Shown in pieces: positions 21,635-32,312 of a stretch of 64,000 nt of DNA. How positions within the stretch are numbered: the first letter of the stretch is position 1; every line of letters begins with the position of its first letter. The translations under genes were made by a program, and so were the position numbers. The stretch is from Auriscalpium vulgare (Eukaryota > Basidiomycota > Agaricomycetes > Russulales > Auriscalpiaceae): NCBI GenBank assembly GCA_019915015.1, contig JAHBBC010000004.1:558001-622000 (forward strand), given 5' to 3'. A model generated the notes under the pieces. It did not search any database and had not been told where the DNA came from. It saw only the letters and a list, made by a program, of their open reading frames with translations.

Positions 21635-22407
21635 ATCCCGCGTGCGGGCTAGAGTGTAACGTCTGAATATAGTCCATGAAGAAAACACACCAATCTATGC
21701 GCCCTCGTGAAAACGGGACATTGAAACTGATATGATACAGGAAGGAAAACACACCAAGCCTCTGAACGTGAAAGATACACACCAAAAGCAATCGGCCGTG
21801 TAATATACACATCGGATGGGACGTGAAAAACACACATGAAAAGTAATCGGTCGTGAAATATACACACCGTATGGCATCGTCCGTGAAATATACACACCGG
21901 ATATCATGTGAGAGCGAAACATACACACCAAACCCTACACACTGGGAAGAACACACACCGAAGGGTGACAGCACATGAAATACTCACACCCAATGGTATA
22001 TCGCTGTGAAACATACAGTCATATACTGCGTCGTGGGTCACCACGCTGAAATGGGTCACCTGTTACACGCCGCACTGCCTCGCTTGGTAACGGCACGGAC
22101 ATAGTATGACTTTCTTTCTCTTATCCCCTAACACCTTACTTTATCATGTGACGGATGGATGACTGATCCATGACTGATATGCCTGCAGGCCTCCTGCATG
22201 CATCCCAACAGCTGTGGTACTTATATCCCGCACGTACTGATTGGCTGATACGGAAGACTCCCTTTACTATATAAACCCCATGTACATACGACGACTCTTC
22301 AGCCTATTCATTTGTATCTGCTCCCCTCTGATACTCTGAAGTGCGTGCTAGAACGGCGCAGGGCTACCTCCTCTCATCTTGTACCCTCGCCCTCAGACAG
22401 GTCGATC
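21635..22407 (-). repeat. Repeat M (773 bp), inverted copy 1
   Basis: Same as 43391-44163 in reverse complement. The left part is a degenerate array of GTGAAATATACACACC-like motifs about every 30 bp; the right part has a Pol II promoter layout. It recurs at 29743-30515 (8108 bp later, which is the 1407-bp unit plus transposon and target duplication). Confidence 0.9.
22238..22275 (+). promoter_or_regulatory. Promoter-like CCAAT/TATA pair in repeat M
   Basis: An inverted CCAAT box (CTGATTGGCTGAT at about 22238-22250) lies upstream of TATATAAA at 22268-22275, and CT-rich sequence follows. The arrangement is repeated at 30376-30383 and, on the minus strand, 43523-43530 and 44930-44937. Whether it drives a transcript is unknown. 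Confidence 0.4.
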
Positions 22408-22421
22408 TAGACTTGCATCGA

Positions 22422-22685
22422 TTACGATTCCTACGAATCATTGCTTATGTCATCTACATACAGCATTTTTTTCGACCCATGCAACGACAGTCTGTGTCGC
22501 CTTTTTTGGAATTCACTCCCACGCTATGTCTACTCACGCTTTACCCCTCCTCACTTTCGCTCCACACAACATACACAAATGATTGCCTACATACGCCATT
22601 TATTAGACCATGCAACACATACAGAAGTTGCAGAACAGTAATGTTGGCAGAACTAAGCAGCACCAGACAACACAGGCAGAAATAC
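22422..22685 (-). mobile_element. SINE1b, tail side, interrupted by the DNA transposon
   Basis: Begins with the reverse-complement tail TTACGATTCCTACGAATC and runs to the transposon. It resumes at 29387-29685, giving 563 bp in total, the same length as intact copies at 30530-31092 and 44221-44783. Confidence 0.85.
22678..22685 (+). repeat. 8-bp target-site duplication, left
   Basis: AGAAATAC here and at 29379-29386. The intact SINE1b copy at 30530-31092 has it once, confirming the insertion. Confidence 0.95.
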
Positions 22686-22725
22686 CAAGAGGGGGGCAGA
22701 AATAAAATCCCCGACACCGTCCTCT
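22686..22725 (+). repeat. Transposon left terminal inverted repeat
   Basis: 40 bp, pairing with 29339-29378 with mismatches only at positions 18, 22, 33 and 35. Confidence 0.92.
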
Positions 22726-22877
22726 CAAACCGACGAGGACCCCGGGAACTGGGTAGGTACCACCCTACTTCCTGATCAGGACACCGGAAAGATCCGCATG
22801 AGTGCAATCAATACTCTCGACGCGTCGCCCGTCGCTATCGTTCAAGCTACTCTCTTCGCATCTCGTCAACAACAGCA

Positions 22878-23612
22878 ATGTCTGTCCATGGACGCTCGCC
22901 ATCGGTTTGTTCTCTTGATTCAGAATTGTGTAGATGATCTGACCTTTTCGTAGCCTTCCGAGTCGGAGCGTGTTCGCCGCGACGGGTTCAAGAAGAAGTA
23001 CTCGGCCAGCTACCTCGCTGACGAGCACCAGCAATTCTACACGATCAATGTCCCTCCTATCGTGTTCCCAATGGTGCACATCGAGAACAATTGCACCCCA
23101 TTTGTGAGTTACATCTGGTTTACCCTACAGTTTGTCTAATGCTCTATCCTAGGTTGTGAATGTCGCGATCACTGTCAACCCCGGATGTCACGTCCCCACC
23201 CACACCCCCAATCCTAGCGTGAAACCCGGTGTCTCAGTGGAATCATGGGTGGCTTCTGCGCGCTCACCAGATCCCGTGAATTCCCCGCTGCGCTATCATA
23301 AGCACATGGAAGCGATGCTGCAGACCGGCTCCGAGCACGAGCCGTCTCTCCGAGCAGGGTGTGTACTGCACGTCTTTCTTCCATCGTCCACATTACTCAT
23401 ATCTTCCACTCAGCCGTGTTCAAGAGTGGGCCCACGCTGGGAGCTCTTCGCGCGGGTATCAAGCTACCGAGGTCAGCGATGTCGGGAGTGCTCACACGTC
23501 GTCAGCCAAACGCTCACGAGAGGACTACGAAGAGGATGACGAAGAGGAGCCACCGAGGAAAATTAGGAGGACAGAGTCGGCTTCCCCGAAGCCCAGCGAC
23601 GAGCTCCAATAG
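22878..23612 (+). CDS. Transposon accessory protein, unknown function (4 exons)
   Basis: Spliced model: 22878-22904, 22954-23103, 23153-23358 and 23414-23612, with introns of 49, 49 and 55 nt (GT-AG; the first has a CTGAC branch site before TAG). Phases fit and give 193 aa starting MSVHGRSPSPSESERV. A folded middle part (EHQQFYTINVPPIVFPMVH) is followed by an acidic C-terminus with a basic nuclear-signal-like PPRKIRR. No known domain is recognised. It lies just inside the left inverted repeat, convergent with the transposase, which suggests a helper or regulator of transposition; that is inference. An alternative unspliced reading from 22798 hits a TAG at 22951. Confidence 0.65.
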
Positions 23613-23664
23613 GCTCGCCGCTCAATCGAATCGTATATTTATCAATATGTATACGACTACGTGA

Positions 23665-26600
23665 CTACACAGAATTATGACCACGACGGGTTGGCCCCTG
23701 AGCGGGTGGTGGTGCTACCTGCTCCATAAGAGGCTTTGGCGGGATCTTCTCAGCTGGGATGCCGATGCGGACCTCCTCTGCATGTGATATGAACATACTG
23801 CGAGCAAGGTCGGGTGGAAGCGGAGCTCCATCGTGATAGCCTCCTGTAGAATACCCTGGATGAAACAAGGAGATATGTTCGGGAAGGTTGTACTTCCAGA
23901 CAGCTGTGTGGTGCTCGCGAGTGGCTCCCATACATCCCGGTATCGAGCATATCACAGGTACGTTGGTGGAAGGGGTAGTGTCAGTCGACTTGAGTGCTGG
24001 CCCATAGTGGAACTTCTCAAAGTGCGGGCAGCGTGTCACTGCTTGCGGGTTTTTGCCCTTCGTTAGGTAGACTTCGTTGCAACCAGGAAGACCTGATCTT
24101 CCACAGAATCCGCAAGGCATTGTATTTCCGACCTACAACTAGCTGTTAGTTATGCGGGCCGGAGGTTCATAGATGGAAATCGTACACATACCTGTTGGTA
24201 TAGCTCTTCATCTATCCCGCGGAGTTTTCGTAGTATATGTTCTCCAACATGTGTCCGTGCCTTCTTGGGATCAATCTTGCGTCGGCATTGATAGCACTCG
24301 TACATGCTGACACCGCGCGCACCGCCAGTTGCCTTGGCCAGTTCAAGGGCGAGAATCCGGGAGCCGTCTGCACATATCATGGCTGGATGTGAATCTGCGA
24401 TGGATGTGAGAGCCACTCATTAGTCGCAGCAGATCGACACCTACCATTGTGTGCTCGGTACGGGAATTCATCATTGGACTTGAAATGTGGTAATGATTTG
24501 ATTGTGTCACCTCGCTTTACCGTGTCCCAGAGCTTCTCTACAATGATGTCGAGATCGGGCTCCGAGAACATCCAAGTGACAGGCAAGCTGTCGAAGGCGT
24601 CTAGTGGATGGGACACTTCGCCGGCCATGCTCGAGTGTTGCGCAGAAGGCCGTGGGATGACGTCAGGGTTGATGAGTTCGCACAGGTGACTTGCGACTTT
24701 GACCGCAATTGTCTTCCTTGCCGCTTTTCCAACAGGTGCAGGCTTTGACGAGTCCAAGGCAAGCTTGACAAATGCACCACCCCAGATCCACTGTGGTTCA
24801 CGGTTGTTGGGGAGAGAACCGGTATCTGTAGCGCTCGAAGCAGGCTGCGACGCACCGACTCGACAGCGTAAGTGGAGTATCTGGCCTGTAAGCTGGATGC
24901 CGCTTGCCGCATGGGGAAGTCCGTCAAGCTTGACACGCTCTACTCGGTCACCTTTCTGCACAATTGCAATACACTTCATAACAGCAAGTACGATCACAGC
25001 ATCGCAGCGTATGAGGGTTGTGAATAGATCGCCAACAAGGAAAGCCTCTGAGTCTATGATGTCGCCTGATGAATTAAGCCTCGGTTTTGCATCGGTTGTG
25101 TAACCCCGGACACGCCAGATCCTCTCGTGTGATTTTCTGATGTAGTCCGGGGTTATGACAACACGAGCAACAGTAGCCTTGTGGACACGTCCACCGTCTG
25201 GGCCATTTTGATATAGCCAAGGGATCCGCTCCGCAGCAGAGAGTAGCGACGGCAGCTTATGTGCATCCATATCGTCCAATACGTCTTCGAGAGTTTCATC
25301 CGGCATGACGGCGCTCACTCCCGGGCTCTCCTCACTGCCTAGCTGTGCAGTCGTAGTGAATGGATCTGCATCTGACAGAGCTGTGCCGAAACCCGCAGTG
25401 AGGTTTGCGGGGCTCGCGACTGGGATGCACGCCGGTGGCGGAATGCCTGTGGGTTCATCGGTGTCATCTGCGTCGTCCGCATCATCCGCATTCTCCGCAA
25501 CCTCGGCAACCCTGTTTGCGGCAGACTTGATTCCTTCCGACAGGCTGTCAGGCTCCGTGGACTTTCCTGGATAAACTCCATCTCCGAACGGCTTGAGCAT
25601 GTCAAGCACGCGCTCGCTGTCAAAGAGAGAATCAAAGTCGGGAGTGAACCCGACTCGGGCCAGACACTCCTGTGCTTGTAATCTGCCTGCCCGCCAGGCA
25701 GAGGCAAGATCGACACTGTTCGCGGTAACCGTGCCAGCCCATGACTCGGGATTCAAATGATCCACTTTCTCCGTTCGCGTGATCTTCAGCCTGCGGTGGC
25801 CGGAGTTGAGTTCCGGGTGTCGCGTCATGACACCATCAAGCTCCATCGCGGCAGCGAGACGGTCGAGCAGTTGAGTGAAAGTGAAATTGGGATTGTGTCC
25901 CCCCATCATACGGACTAGCCCAAACAAGATCTCGAGGCGGTCGTCGCCTGTCCAGAACAGGTAAAACGGCTGAGTTCCATCTAGCTCCTGCTGCTTGGCA
26001 ATCGTGATGATGACGTCCTTCACGGTGGTCTGTGTGTCGCCATAGAGCTGGTGCGGCATGAGGTTGATTCGGCTGTCGCGGAAGAGAGTGAACGCAATGT
26101 GTGCATATTTGCTGAGCGATATAACCTGTTCGGTGAGACTCCAGTGTGGCATGATGTACGCGTGCATAAATGAGGTGATGAGGTCAACCAAGAGTGTGAT
26201 GACCACAATTTCTTGCTGCTCGAATGGGCTTCCGGTGGAGACGACGGCAGGATTTGATACAGCAGCGTGAAGTGCATTTATGAGATCAATTGCACGAGGC
26301 ACATCCTGGGAGTCTCCGGTGTTCATCAAGAGATTGACCTTCGTCTCCGAAATGCCAGAGCGAATGAGTGTTTTCCGTATAACTTCGTGATTGATGATCG
26401 TACGCTGAATTACTACACCCTCGAATGTGCGCAGGAGTCGTGCCCATCCTGTTGGGCAAGCATCCATTAGCATTCTACCAAGCAACATGAAGCGGCTCCA
26501 CGCACGTTTGATTTCATGTTTCCAGTCAAAGGTACCCGTGATATCGTCATCGCCGACCATGAGGTTCAGTCCGGGGAGTCGCGACAGGTACTTGAATAGA

Positions 26601-28831
26601 GGACTACTCTTGTCGATTGCACGTTTGAGGAACATGTTATACACCATGGCGCGTCGGCCCGCGTCTCCATCGGAAGCAGAGGACCAGATTGGACCAAATA
26701 ATGTTGCTCCGGCCTTCTTCCATGCATCGAGCACCGTCTGCAAGAGTGTAGCCGACTCCTGTGGTGTCTCTTCCTTGCATGTCGGCGAGACAAGGACAGG
26801 AAATGCACCACGGATAAGACGTCCGTATGACGCCACAGCAACAACTGATGCTTCCTTCCCGTAATGCACGACACCCTCCGAAAGTGCAGTGGCCAGAGAA
26901 ATAGCGTTGTCGTACGTATTGAGGCGGAGGACAACACGATGGGAATGCTCACGGCAAAGGCCGCCAACGGAGTCAATATGTTCAAGGTAACAGGCCGCGT
27001 TCTCCTCGTTTACTTCGTCCCAGAGTACCGACATTCCGCAATGAAATGGACGGGCTGTATCAAGAGCAGCTGCCTTTGGTCCGAATATTGACTCGACATT
27101 GAAGGTAATCTCTCCTATAGTTGGAGTGCCGACACTGGGCAACAATTTGATAAAGACATGGGCACGGCGGAGGGCTCGGATGGAAGGCAGGGAAATATGA
27201 TGGTTGAGTGCATACAGTAGTTTGCGGCCACCAAGACGGAGGACCATAAGTGCGATGTCGAGATCAGTGGAGTTGTAACCGCGCGCGTGATACACTCCCG
27301 TGCAAGCGTCCTCAACTTTGCTGATGATGGCGGACAGCGATGCGTGGTTTTTCAGGCCTTGCTGGACGAGTTGCTGCAGCCGCGGAACATCATTTGTTGA
27401 CACGGCCATTAAGAAGCGACGGTGGTCATCGAGCTTCCGCATGACATTTGCAACCTTGCGCCCGAGGTTCAATGCCTGTAAAAAACCATATGTGTAAGTA
27501 GACACACCCGTCAGCACCATTAAGTACTTGCCTTGAGCTTCCACCGGTTCAAGCTGACGTCGCGCTCGTGCACTCGCTCGCTCAGTTGCGCGTGATTGAG
27601 ATACCGGTGGTTCGTATGAAGCTCCGCATGTGCGGCCATGTTGCTGAGGCGCAGAGCCGTCTGTTCGATCTTGAGACACGCCGCACAGGGGCCATCGTCG
27701 TGACTGGACCCCGAGCATGCTGTGGCTCGTACATGAAGGCGCGCGTCTGAACCCGACCCTTCGACACCACATATGTTGTAGTCAAGCGCACCGTCCGCAG
27801 CGTGACGCTGCCACGGATATGTGCTCCATATATCTCCGGGGGCCCAGGTCAAATGTACACCGGCACATTTGAGTGTATCCGTTGTCGAGTTGGCTGGCCG
27901 CAGGTGTGGAGTAGCGGGCCGGGGGTCCGGGAAGATGATGGGCGTGTCCGCGCGAATGAGAGGTGGCACTGTAGATGCGGGCCGAGGGAAGAGTGCGGTC
28001 GGGGACTCCTCAGCATCGGAATCTGAGTCTGACTCGTATGAGTCGCTGCGGGCACAATTGAATTAGTCATCAACGAGAGGGAGAACAGAGAATGACGTAC
28101 TAAGTATACTTGCGATCTCGGTACTTTGACGGAGTCTCTACATCAATGGAAATAATTCCGCGGCCTGGTGTTTTGGACGGTGATGTTGGCGGTGCAGATG
28201 CTGCTCGGCGAGGCGGGGAATGGGGAGCCGCCATACGGGGAACAAATAATTGAGTGCGTGCGCGCTTCGCTGCGCGTCGCTCGATGTTCTGCTCGGTAGC
28301 CTGAGCTGGCGGTATGCGACAACGACGGCCCCCAATATGGTTGATTAGCGAGGCCAGAGACGTTGGGTGGGAGCTGGCATGTGAATTTGTCGAGATCCAT
28401 GTTGAGCAGCGGCGGCACAGTACTCTCCATGCGCCGTTTCCGCCATTTTGATCCCAGGACTCATGATGGGCATCGACTGGAAAATATGGTGCTTGCTGTG
28501 TGCTCGCAGTCGGAGTGGTAAAGAAGGTGAACTCGTCTGAGTTGAAGCTTGCATTAAGGGAGTGTGCTGATGAAGGGAATGGCGTCTGAGGCGGGGTCGG
28601 GGCAGGGGATTCAAATGAGAGTGTAGGATAGGAAGGTCTGTGGCCCGAGATGGGAGGCTCTGCAAATACCAACGGTGGTTCTGTGGCCGCGAGATCTTCG
28701 CTCAACATGGCAATGTCGAAGAGGCTGTCGCGTAGATTGCTAGGGAACCCCTCGGAGTACATGTCTTCATTGTTGCTCGAGGGCCCATGTTCAGGCCCCT
28801 CTGGAAGATCGAATTCGGTTGGAAAGGACAT
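23665..28831 (-). CDS. P-element/THAP9-like transposase (5 exons)
   Basis: Exons on the minus strand: 28831-28110, 28045-27532, 27475-24445, 24394-24192 and 24132-23665. Introns are 64, 56, 50 and 59 nt; the second is GC-AG (AAG/GCAAGT). Phases agree throughout, giving about 1645 aa. Residues 1-240 are low-complexity with a Cys/His cluster (LCRRC ... H-x4-C) that may bind DNA. The core (from about 413) has LWDEVNEE, then SASDGDAGRR, then DWKHEIKR, and finally DDRLEILFGLVRMMGGHNPN. The latter three match the P/THAP9 pattern of DG, D..H..K and D.LE.FF..IR..GG.N.N; the catalytic acids are probably the D of DEV, the D of the DWKH segment and the E of RLE. C-terminal exons add CYQC ... H-x3-H and CGFCGRSG fingers. 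Confidence 0.75.
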
Positions 28832-29338
28832 AAAATAGATTATATGATGTGTATTGAGGATTAGCAGCCCGTAGCGGGGAAGTACGAAGCACCTACGCGA
28901 AGCAGGGAAGTCAGCATATGCACAACTACTGAGTTTCATGAGAAAGCACACTCACCAGACACAGAACACGTAGTAGTCAAGTCTGGTCCATGTATCCTCA
29001 CCGATGGGGTCCCGTTTTGCGCTGTAAGATGGGGGGAAGGAAAGAGAATCGTCGAGCAGCAGAGGAGAGCCGCCTTGCAGTTAATCTCCGCGATTGGTCA
29101 CGTGCCGCGCCACCTCGTACGACGAAACTCTCTGGGCCGTCAGCATAGCTAGACTCAGCTGACGGCGCTGCGTTTTGGTGGGCTCACAGAGACGTATATT
29201 CGGAATGTAATCCGCGATCTTTTGCAGCTCAATGACATACACAACAACTCGTAGGTGCAAAGTAAACTAAAGACGCGTGCCAAAGCGTGAATACGGTGCG
29301 GGTCGGACCCCAGCCACCAGTTTTCACCCTCTTAGCAA
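28832..29338 (-). other. Transposon right non-coding region
   Basis: About 500 bp between the transposase ATG and the right inverted repeat. It must hold the transposase promoter; no clear TATA or further ORF is seen. Confidence 0.5.
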
Positions 29339-29378
29339 AGAGGTCTGTGTCGGGGAATTTTTTTCTGCCCCCCTCTTG
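29339..29378 (-). repeat. Transposon right terminal inverted repeat
   Basis: Reverse complement of 22686-22725 (36/40); ends CTGCCCCCCTCTTG. Confidence 0.92.
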
Positions 29379-29386
29379 AGAAATAC
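29379..29386 (+). repeat. 8-bp target-site duplication, right
   Basis: AGAAATAC, identical to 22678-22685. Confidence 0.95.
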
Positions 29387-29685
29387 GATGACATCAATCC
29401 GGGGGTTTGAATTACGTTTAGAACCCGGAATGATGTCATCGCCCTTGATCCCACAATGACCACCTCAGGCTGCAACTGCACGCCCAATTTCATGCCCTCC
29501 GGTGTCGCCCAATGGTGCACATTATTGCCCACCATTGTTTGGTACCCCTAGGGCCACCCAGTTGTGGTTTAGTATCCAATTGTGTCTCAAGACTATTATT
29601 TGATGTATATATTTGATTATGTAACCAGAAACCACTTTGAGCGGAATCGTGCTGCCGCGCTCCACGTCGGCCCACTCCCAGCAAG
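29387..29685 (-). mobile_element. SINE1b, head side of interrupted copy
   Basis: Continues the element from 22685, includes the GATGACATCA/TGATGTCATC hairpin, and ends CCCAGCAAG (reverse of the CTTGCTGG head). Confidence 0.85.
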
Positions 29686-30515
29686 CACCACTACAACTCC
29701 TCTCGGCTTTGTTAGTGCGTGACCCCGATACCCTCTCCCCGCATCCCGCGTGCGGGCTAGAGTGTAACGTCTGAATATAGTCCATGAAGAAAACACACCA
29801 ATCTATGCGCCCTCGTGAAAACGGGACATTGAAACTGATATGATACAGGAAGGAAAACACACCAAGCCTCTGAACGTGAAAGATACACACCAAAAGCAAT
29901 CGGCCGTGTAATATACACATCGGATGGGACGTGAAAAACACACATGAAAAGTAATCGGTCGTGAAATATACACACCGTATGGCATCGTCCGTGAAATATA
30001 CACACCGGATATCATGTGAGAGCGAAACATACACACCAAACCCTACACACTGGGAAGAACACACACCGAAGGGTGACAGCACATGAAATACTCACACCCA
30101 ATGGTATATCGCTGTGAAACATACAGTCATATACTGCGTCGTGGGTCACCACGCTGAAATGGGTCACCTGTTACACGCCGCACTGCCTCGCTTGGTAACG
30201 GCACGGACATAGTATGACTTTCTTTCTCTTATCCCCTAACACCTTACTTTATCATGTGACGGATGGATGACTGATCCATGACTGATATGCCTGCAGGCCT
30301 CCTGCATGCATCCCAACAGCTGTGGTACTTATATCCCGCACGTACTGATTGGCTGATACGGAAGACTCCCTTTACTATATAAACCCCATGTACATACGAC
30401 GACTCTTCAGCCTATTCATTTGTATCTGCTCCCCTCTGATACTCTGAAGTGCGTGCTAGAACGGCGCAGGGCTACCTCCTCTCATCTTGTACCCTCGCCC
30501 TCAGACAGGTCGATC
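29686..30515 (-). repeat. Linker L and repeat M, inverted copy 2
   Basis: L (29686-29742) then M (29743-30515), same as 21635-22407. Includes the TATATAAA at 30376-30383. Confidence 0.9.
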
Positions 30516-30529
30516 TAGACTTGCATCGA

Positions 30530-31092
30530 TTACGATTCCTACGAATCATTGCTTATGTCATCTACATACAGCATTTTTTTCGACCCATGCAACGACAGTC
30601 TGTGTCGCCTTTTTTGGAATTCACTCCCACGCTATGTCTACTCACGCTTTACCCCTCCTCACTTTCGCTACACACAACATACACAAATGATTGCCTACAT
30701 ACGCCATTTATTAGACCATGCAACACATACAGAAGTTGCAGAACAGTAATGTTGGCAGAACTAAGCAGCACCAGACAACACAGGCAGAAATACGATGACA
30801 TCAATCCGGGGGTTTGAATTACGTTTAGAACCCGGAATGATGTCATCGCCCTTGATCCCACAATGACCACCTCAGGCTGCAACTGCACGCCCAATTTCAT
30901 GCCCTCCGGTGTCGCCCAATGGTGCACATTATTGCCCACCATTGTTTGGTACCCCTAGGGCCACCCAGTTGTGGTTTAGTATCCAATTGTGTCTCAAGAC
31001 TATTATTTGATGTATATATTTGATTATGTAACCAGAAACCACTTTGAGCGGAATCGTGCTGCCGCGCTCCACGTCGGCGCACTCCCAGCAAG
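30530..31092 (-). mobile_element. SINE1b, uninterrupted copy
   Basis: 563 bp from tail TTACGATTCC to head CCCAGCAAG. It serves as the empty site for the DNA transposon. The hairpin arms are 30793-30810 and 30831-30848 (17 of 18 pair). Confidence 0.85.
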
Positions 31093-31151
31093 CACTACTA
31101 CAACTCCTCTCGGCTTTGTTGGTGCGTGACCCCGATACCCTCTCCCCGCAT
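31093..31151 (-). repeat. Linker L, terminal copy of the inverted block
   Basis: Ends CCCCGCAT at the junction where the split SINE1a resumes. Confidence 0.7.
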
Positions 31152-31422
31152 TAGGCTGGGGCAAGTTTTGAGTAAACAACATAATATCAACATGATCATG
31201 TGTGATAATGTCAGCGATGATGTCATTCCGGGGTCGTAAATTGTGTTTAAAACCCGGAGTGATGTCATCGTCTTTCTGCTACCGCTGTTCAAGCCCTGCA
31301 ATATATCACTGTTTTGCGGCTTCTGTAGGTGCTCTATGGTCTGAAATATACTGCAAATGAAGCAATGTATGCGAATCATTCCGGGCAAATGAGAGGAAGG
31401 TGAAAGTGCAAGTGGATGTGAG
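31152..31422 (+). mobile_element. SINE1a, 3' half (split copy, tail lost)
   Basis: Matches about 486-755 of the first SINE1a copy, including its hairpin, and is cut by the tail of element X at 31423. Confidence 0.75.
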
Positions 31423-31797
31423 TTACGATTCCCTTGAATTGTTTCTTATGTAAGCACCAGTTGCGGTTTTTGACCCCCCTGTGACCTTCATCTTGTCCCC
31501 CCAAATGCAAATATGTTCTCACGATTCATTTTCATTTGTAAACCCATTTCTACCTCTTCCCTCTTCAAAAGACTCTCGATTCTGTCAGTATTTTGCATTT
31601 TGTAGGCTAACTAGGATAGATATGCATATAATTACAGTTGCTCCTAAGTCTGATAAAAATGCTCTGTAATTGCTATTTCCAGTAAATAATTCCCATGCTC
31701 GACCCCATGACGTCAGTCTCGGATGCACAGCACAAGTGCACTCGGAAACCACGTCATTTCTCTCTACTCCGGCTACTGTACTACCCGGACTCGATTA
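31423..31797 (-). mobile_element. Element X, tail part (inverted)
   Basis: Reverse complement of the last ~370 bp of X (39573-40456), starting at the tail TTACGATTCCCTTGAA. It ends where another X head begins in the opposite direction. Confidence 0.75.
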
Positions 31798-31895
31798 CTT
31801 GCTGGTAGTGGGCCGGTGCTAAGCACGGCAGGTACGATTCCATTTCTAATGGTTTGTGAATATCATTATGTAGTTAATGTTAGTATCCATTTGCT
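31798..31895 (+). mobile_element. Element X, head fragment
   Basis: CTTGCTGGTAGTGGGCC head with B-box-like GGTACGATTCC; matches the first ~95 bp of X and then diverges. Confidence 0.7.
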
Positions 31896-32307
31896 GCGGC
31901 TACAACCTCTACTTGATGTGAGTTTGAAATGCAGTAGAGAGTCTGCATGTACTGAGAATAGTGAATGGTGTTGAAGGTAGTGATATGCAAGTGAAAGATT
32001 GACCTGTCTCAGTCATATCTAAAGTTCAATCTGTGGCATCATGGGTAGCCCTGATACTCCTCGCTCTGCGCTACGAGGCAATCGTTCGCCAATTTTCGCA
32101 CTTTTGACAAGTCAACATTCACACAATTTCAGAGTCGCAGCATCGCACAGCAGTGTTCCGACCATCCGATTAGTCTCTCCAAATGCTCGCAAGCTTGGAC
32201 CAGAGTTCCAACCACTTGTCACAGATGTCGTGTGATTGGATGGAACGTAGAGCCGTCCAAGTGAGCAACTGGGGGCGTTGGGGTCACCTATTCAGTGACG
32301 CGACATG
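31896..32307. other. Low-information stretch before the miniature LTR element
   Basis: A plus-strand frame starts at ATG 32041 (MGSPDTPRSALRGN...) and closes at 32235, 64 codons, with no recognisable domain. It could be a first exon of a gene cut by the LTR element, but no downstream exon is convincing. Confidence 0.4.
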
Positions 32308-32312
32308 TCGTC

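Larger units (their letters stand above)
22686..29378 (-). mobile_element. Autonomous P-superfamily-like DNA transposon
   Basis: 6693 bp with inverted ends starting CAAGAGGGGGGCAG (40 bp, 36 matching) and an 8-bp target duplication. It contains two convergent spliced genes: a transposase (minus) and a 193-aa protein of unknown role (plus), 52 bp apart at their 3' ends. The length agrees with the repeat spacing: the flanking unit has a 1407-bp period elsewhere and 8108 bp here, leaving 6693 plus 8. Both P and hAT elements make 8-bp duplications; the transposase motifs favour P. All splice phases agree, so the element looks coding-intact. Confidence 0.85.

Noticed and set aside
22798..22953. 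Accessory gene starting at ATG 22798 with a nonsense mutation at 22951
   Set aside because: The spliced model from ATG 22878 removes the TAG as a normal intron end and keeps all phases.
22686..29378. hAT or KDZ (Kyakuja-Dileera-Zisupton) assignment of the DNA transposon
   Set aside because: 8-bp duplications fit these too, but I see no hAT dimerisation motif or KDZ signature, while the D.LE..F...R..GG.N and D..H..K patterns fit P/THAP9. Kept only as an alternative.
21635..30515. M repeats as LTRs of a retrotransposon enclosing 22.4-29.7 kb
   Set aside because: The spacing is fully explained by a tandem unit interrupted by a DNA transposon; M lacks TG...CA ends, PBS or PPT.
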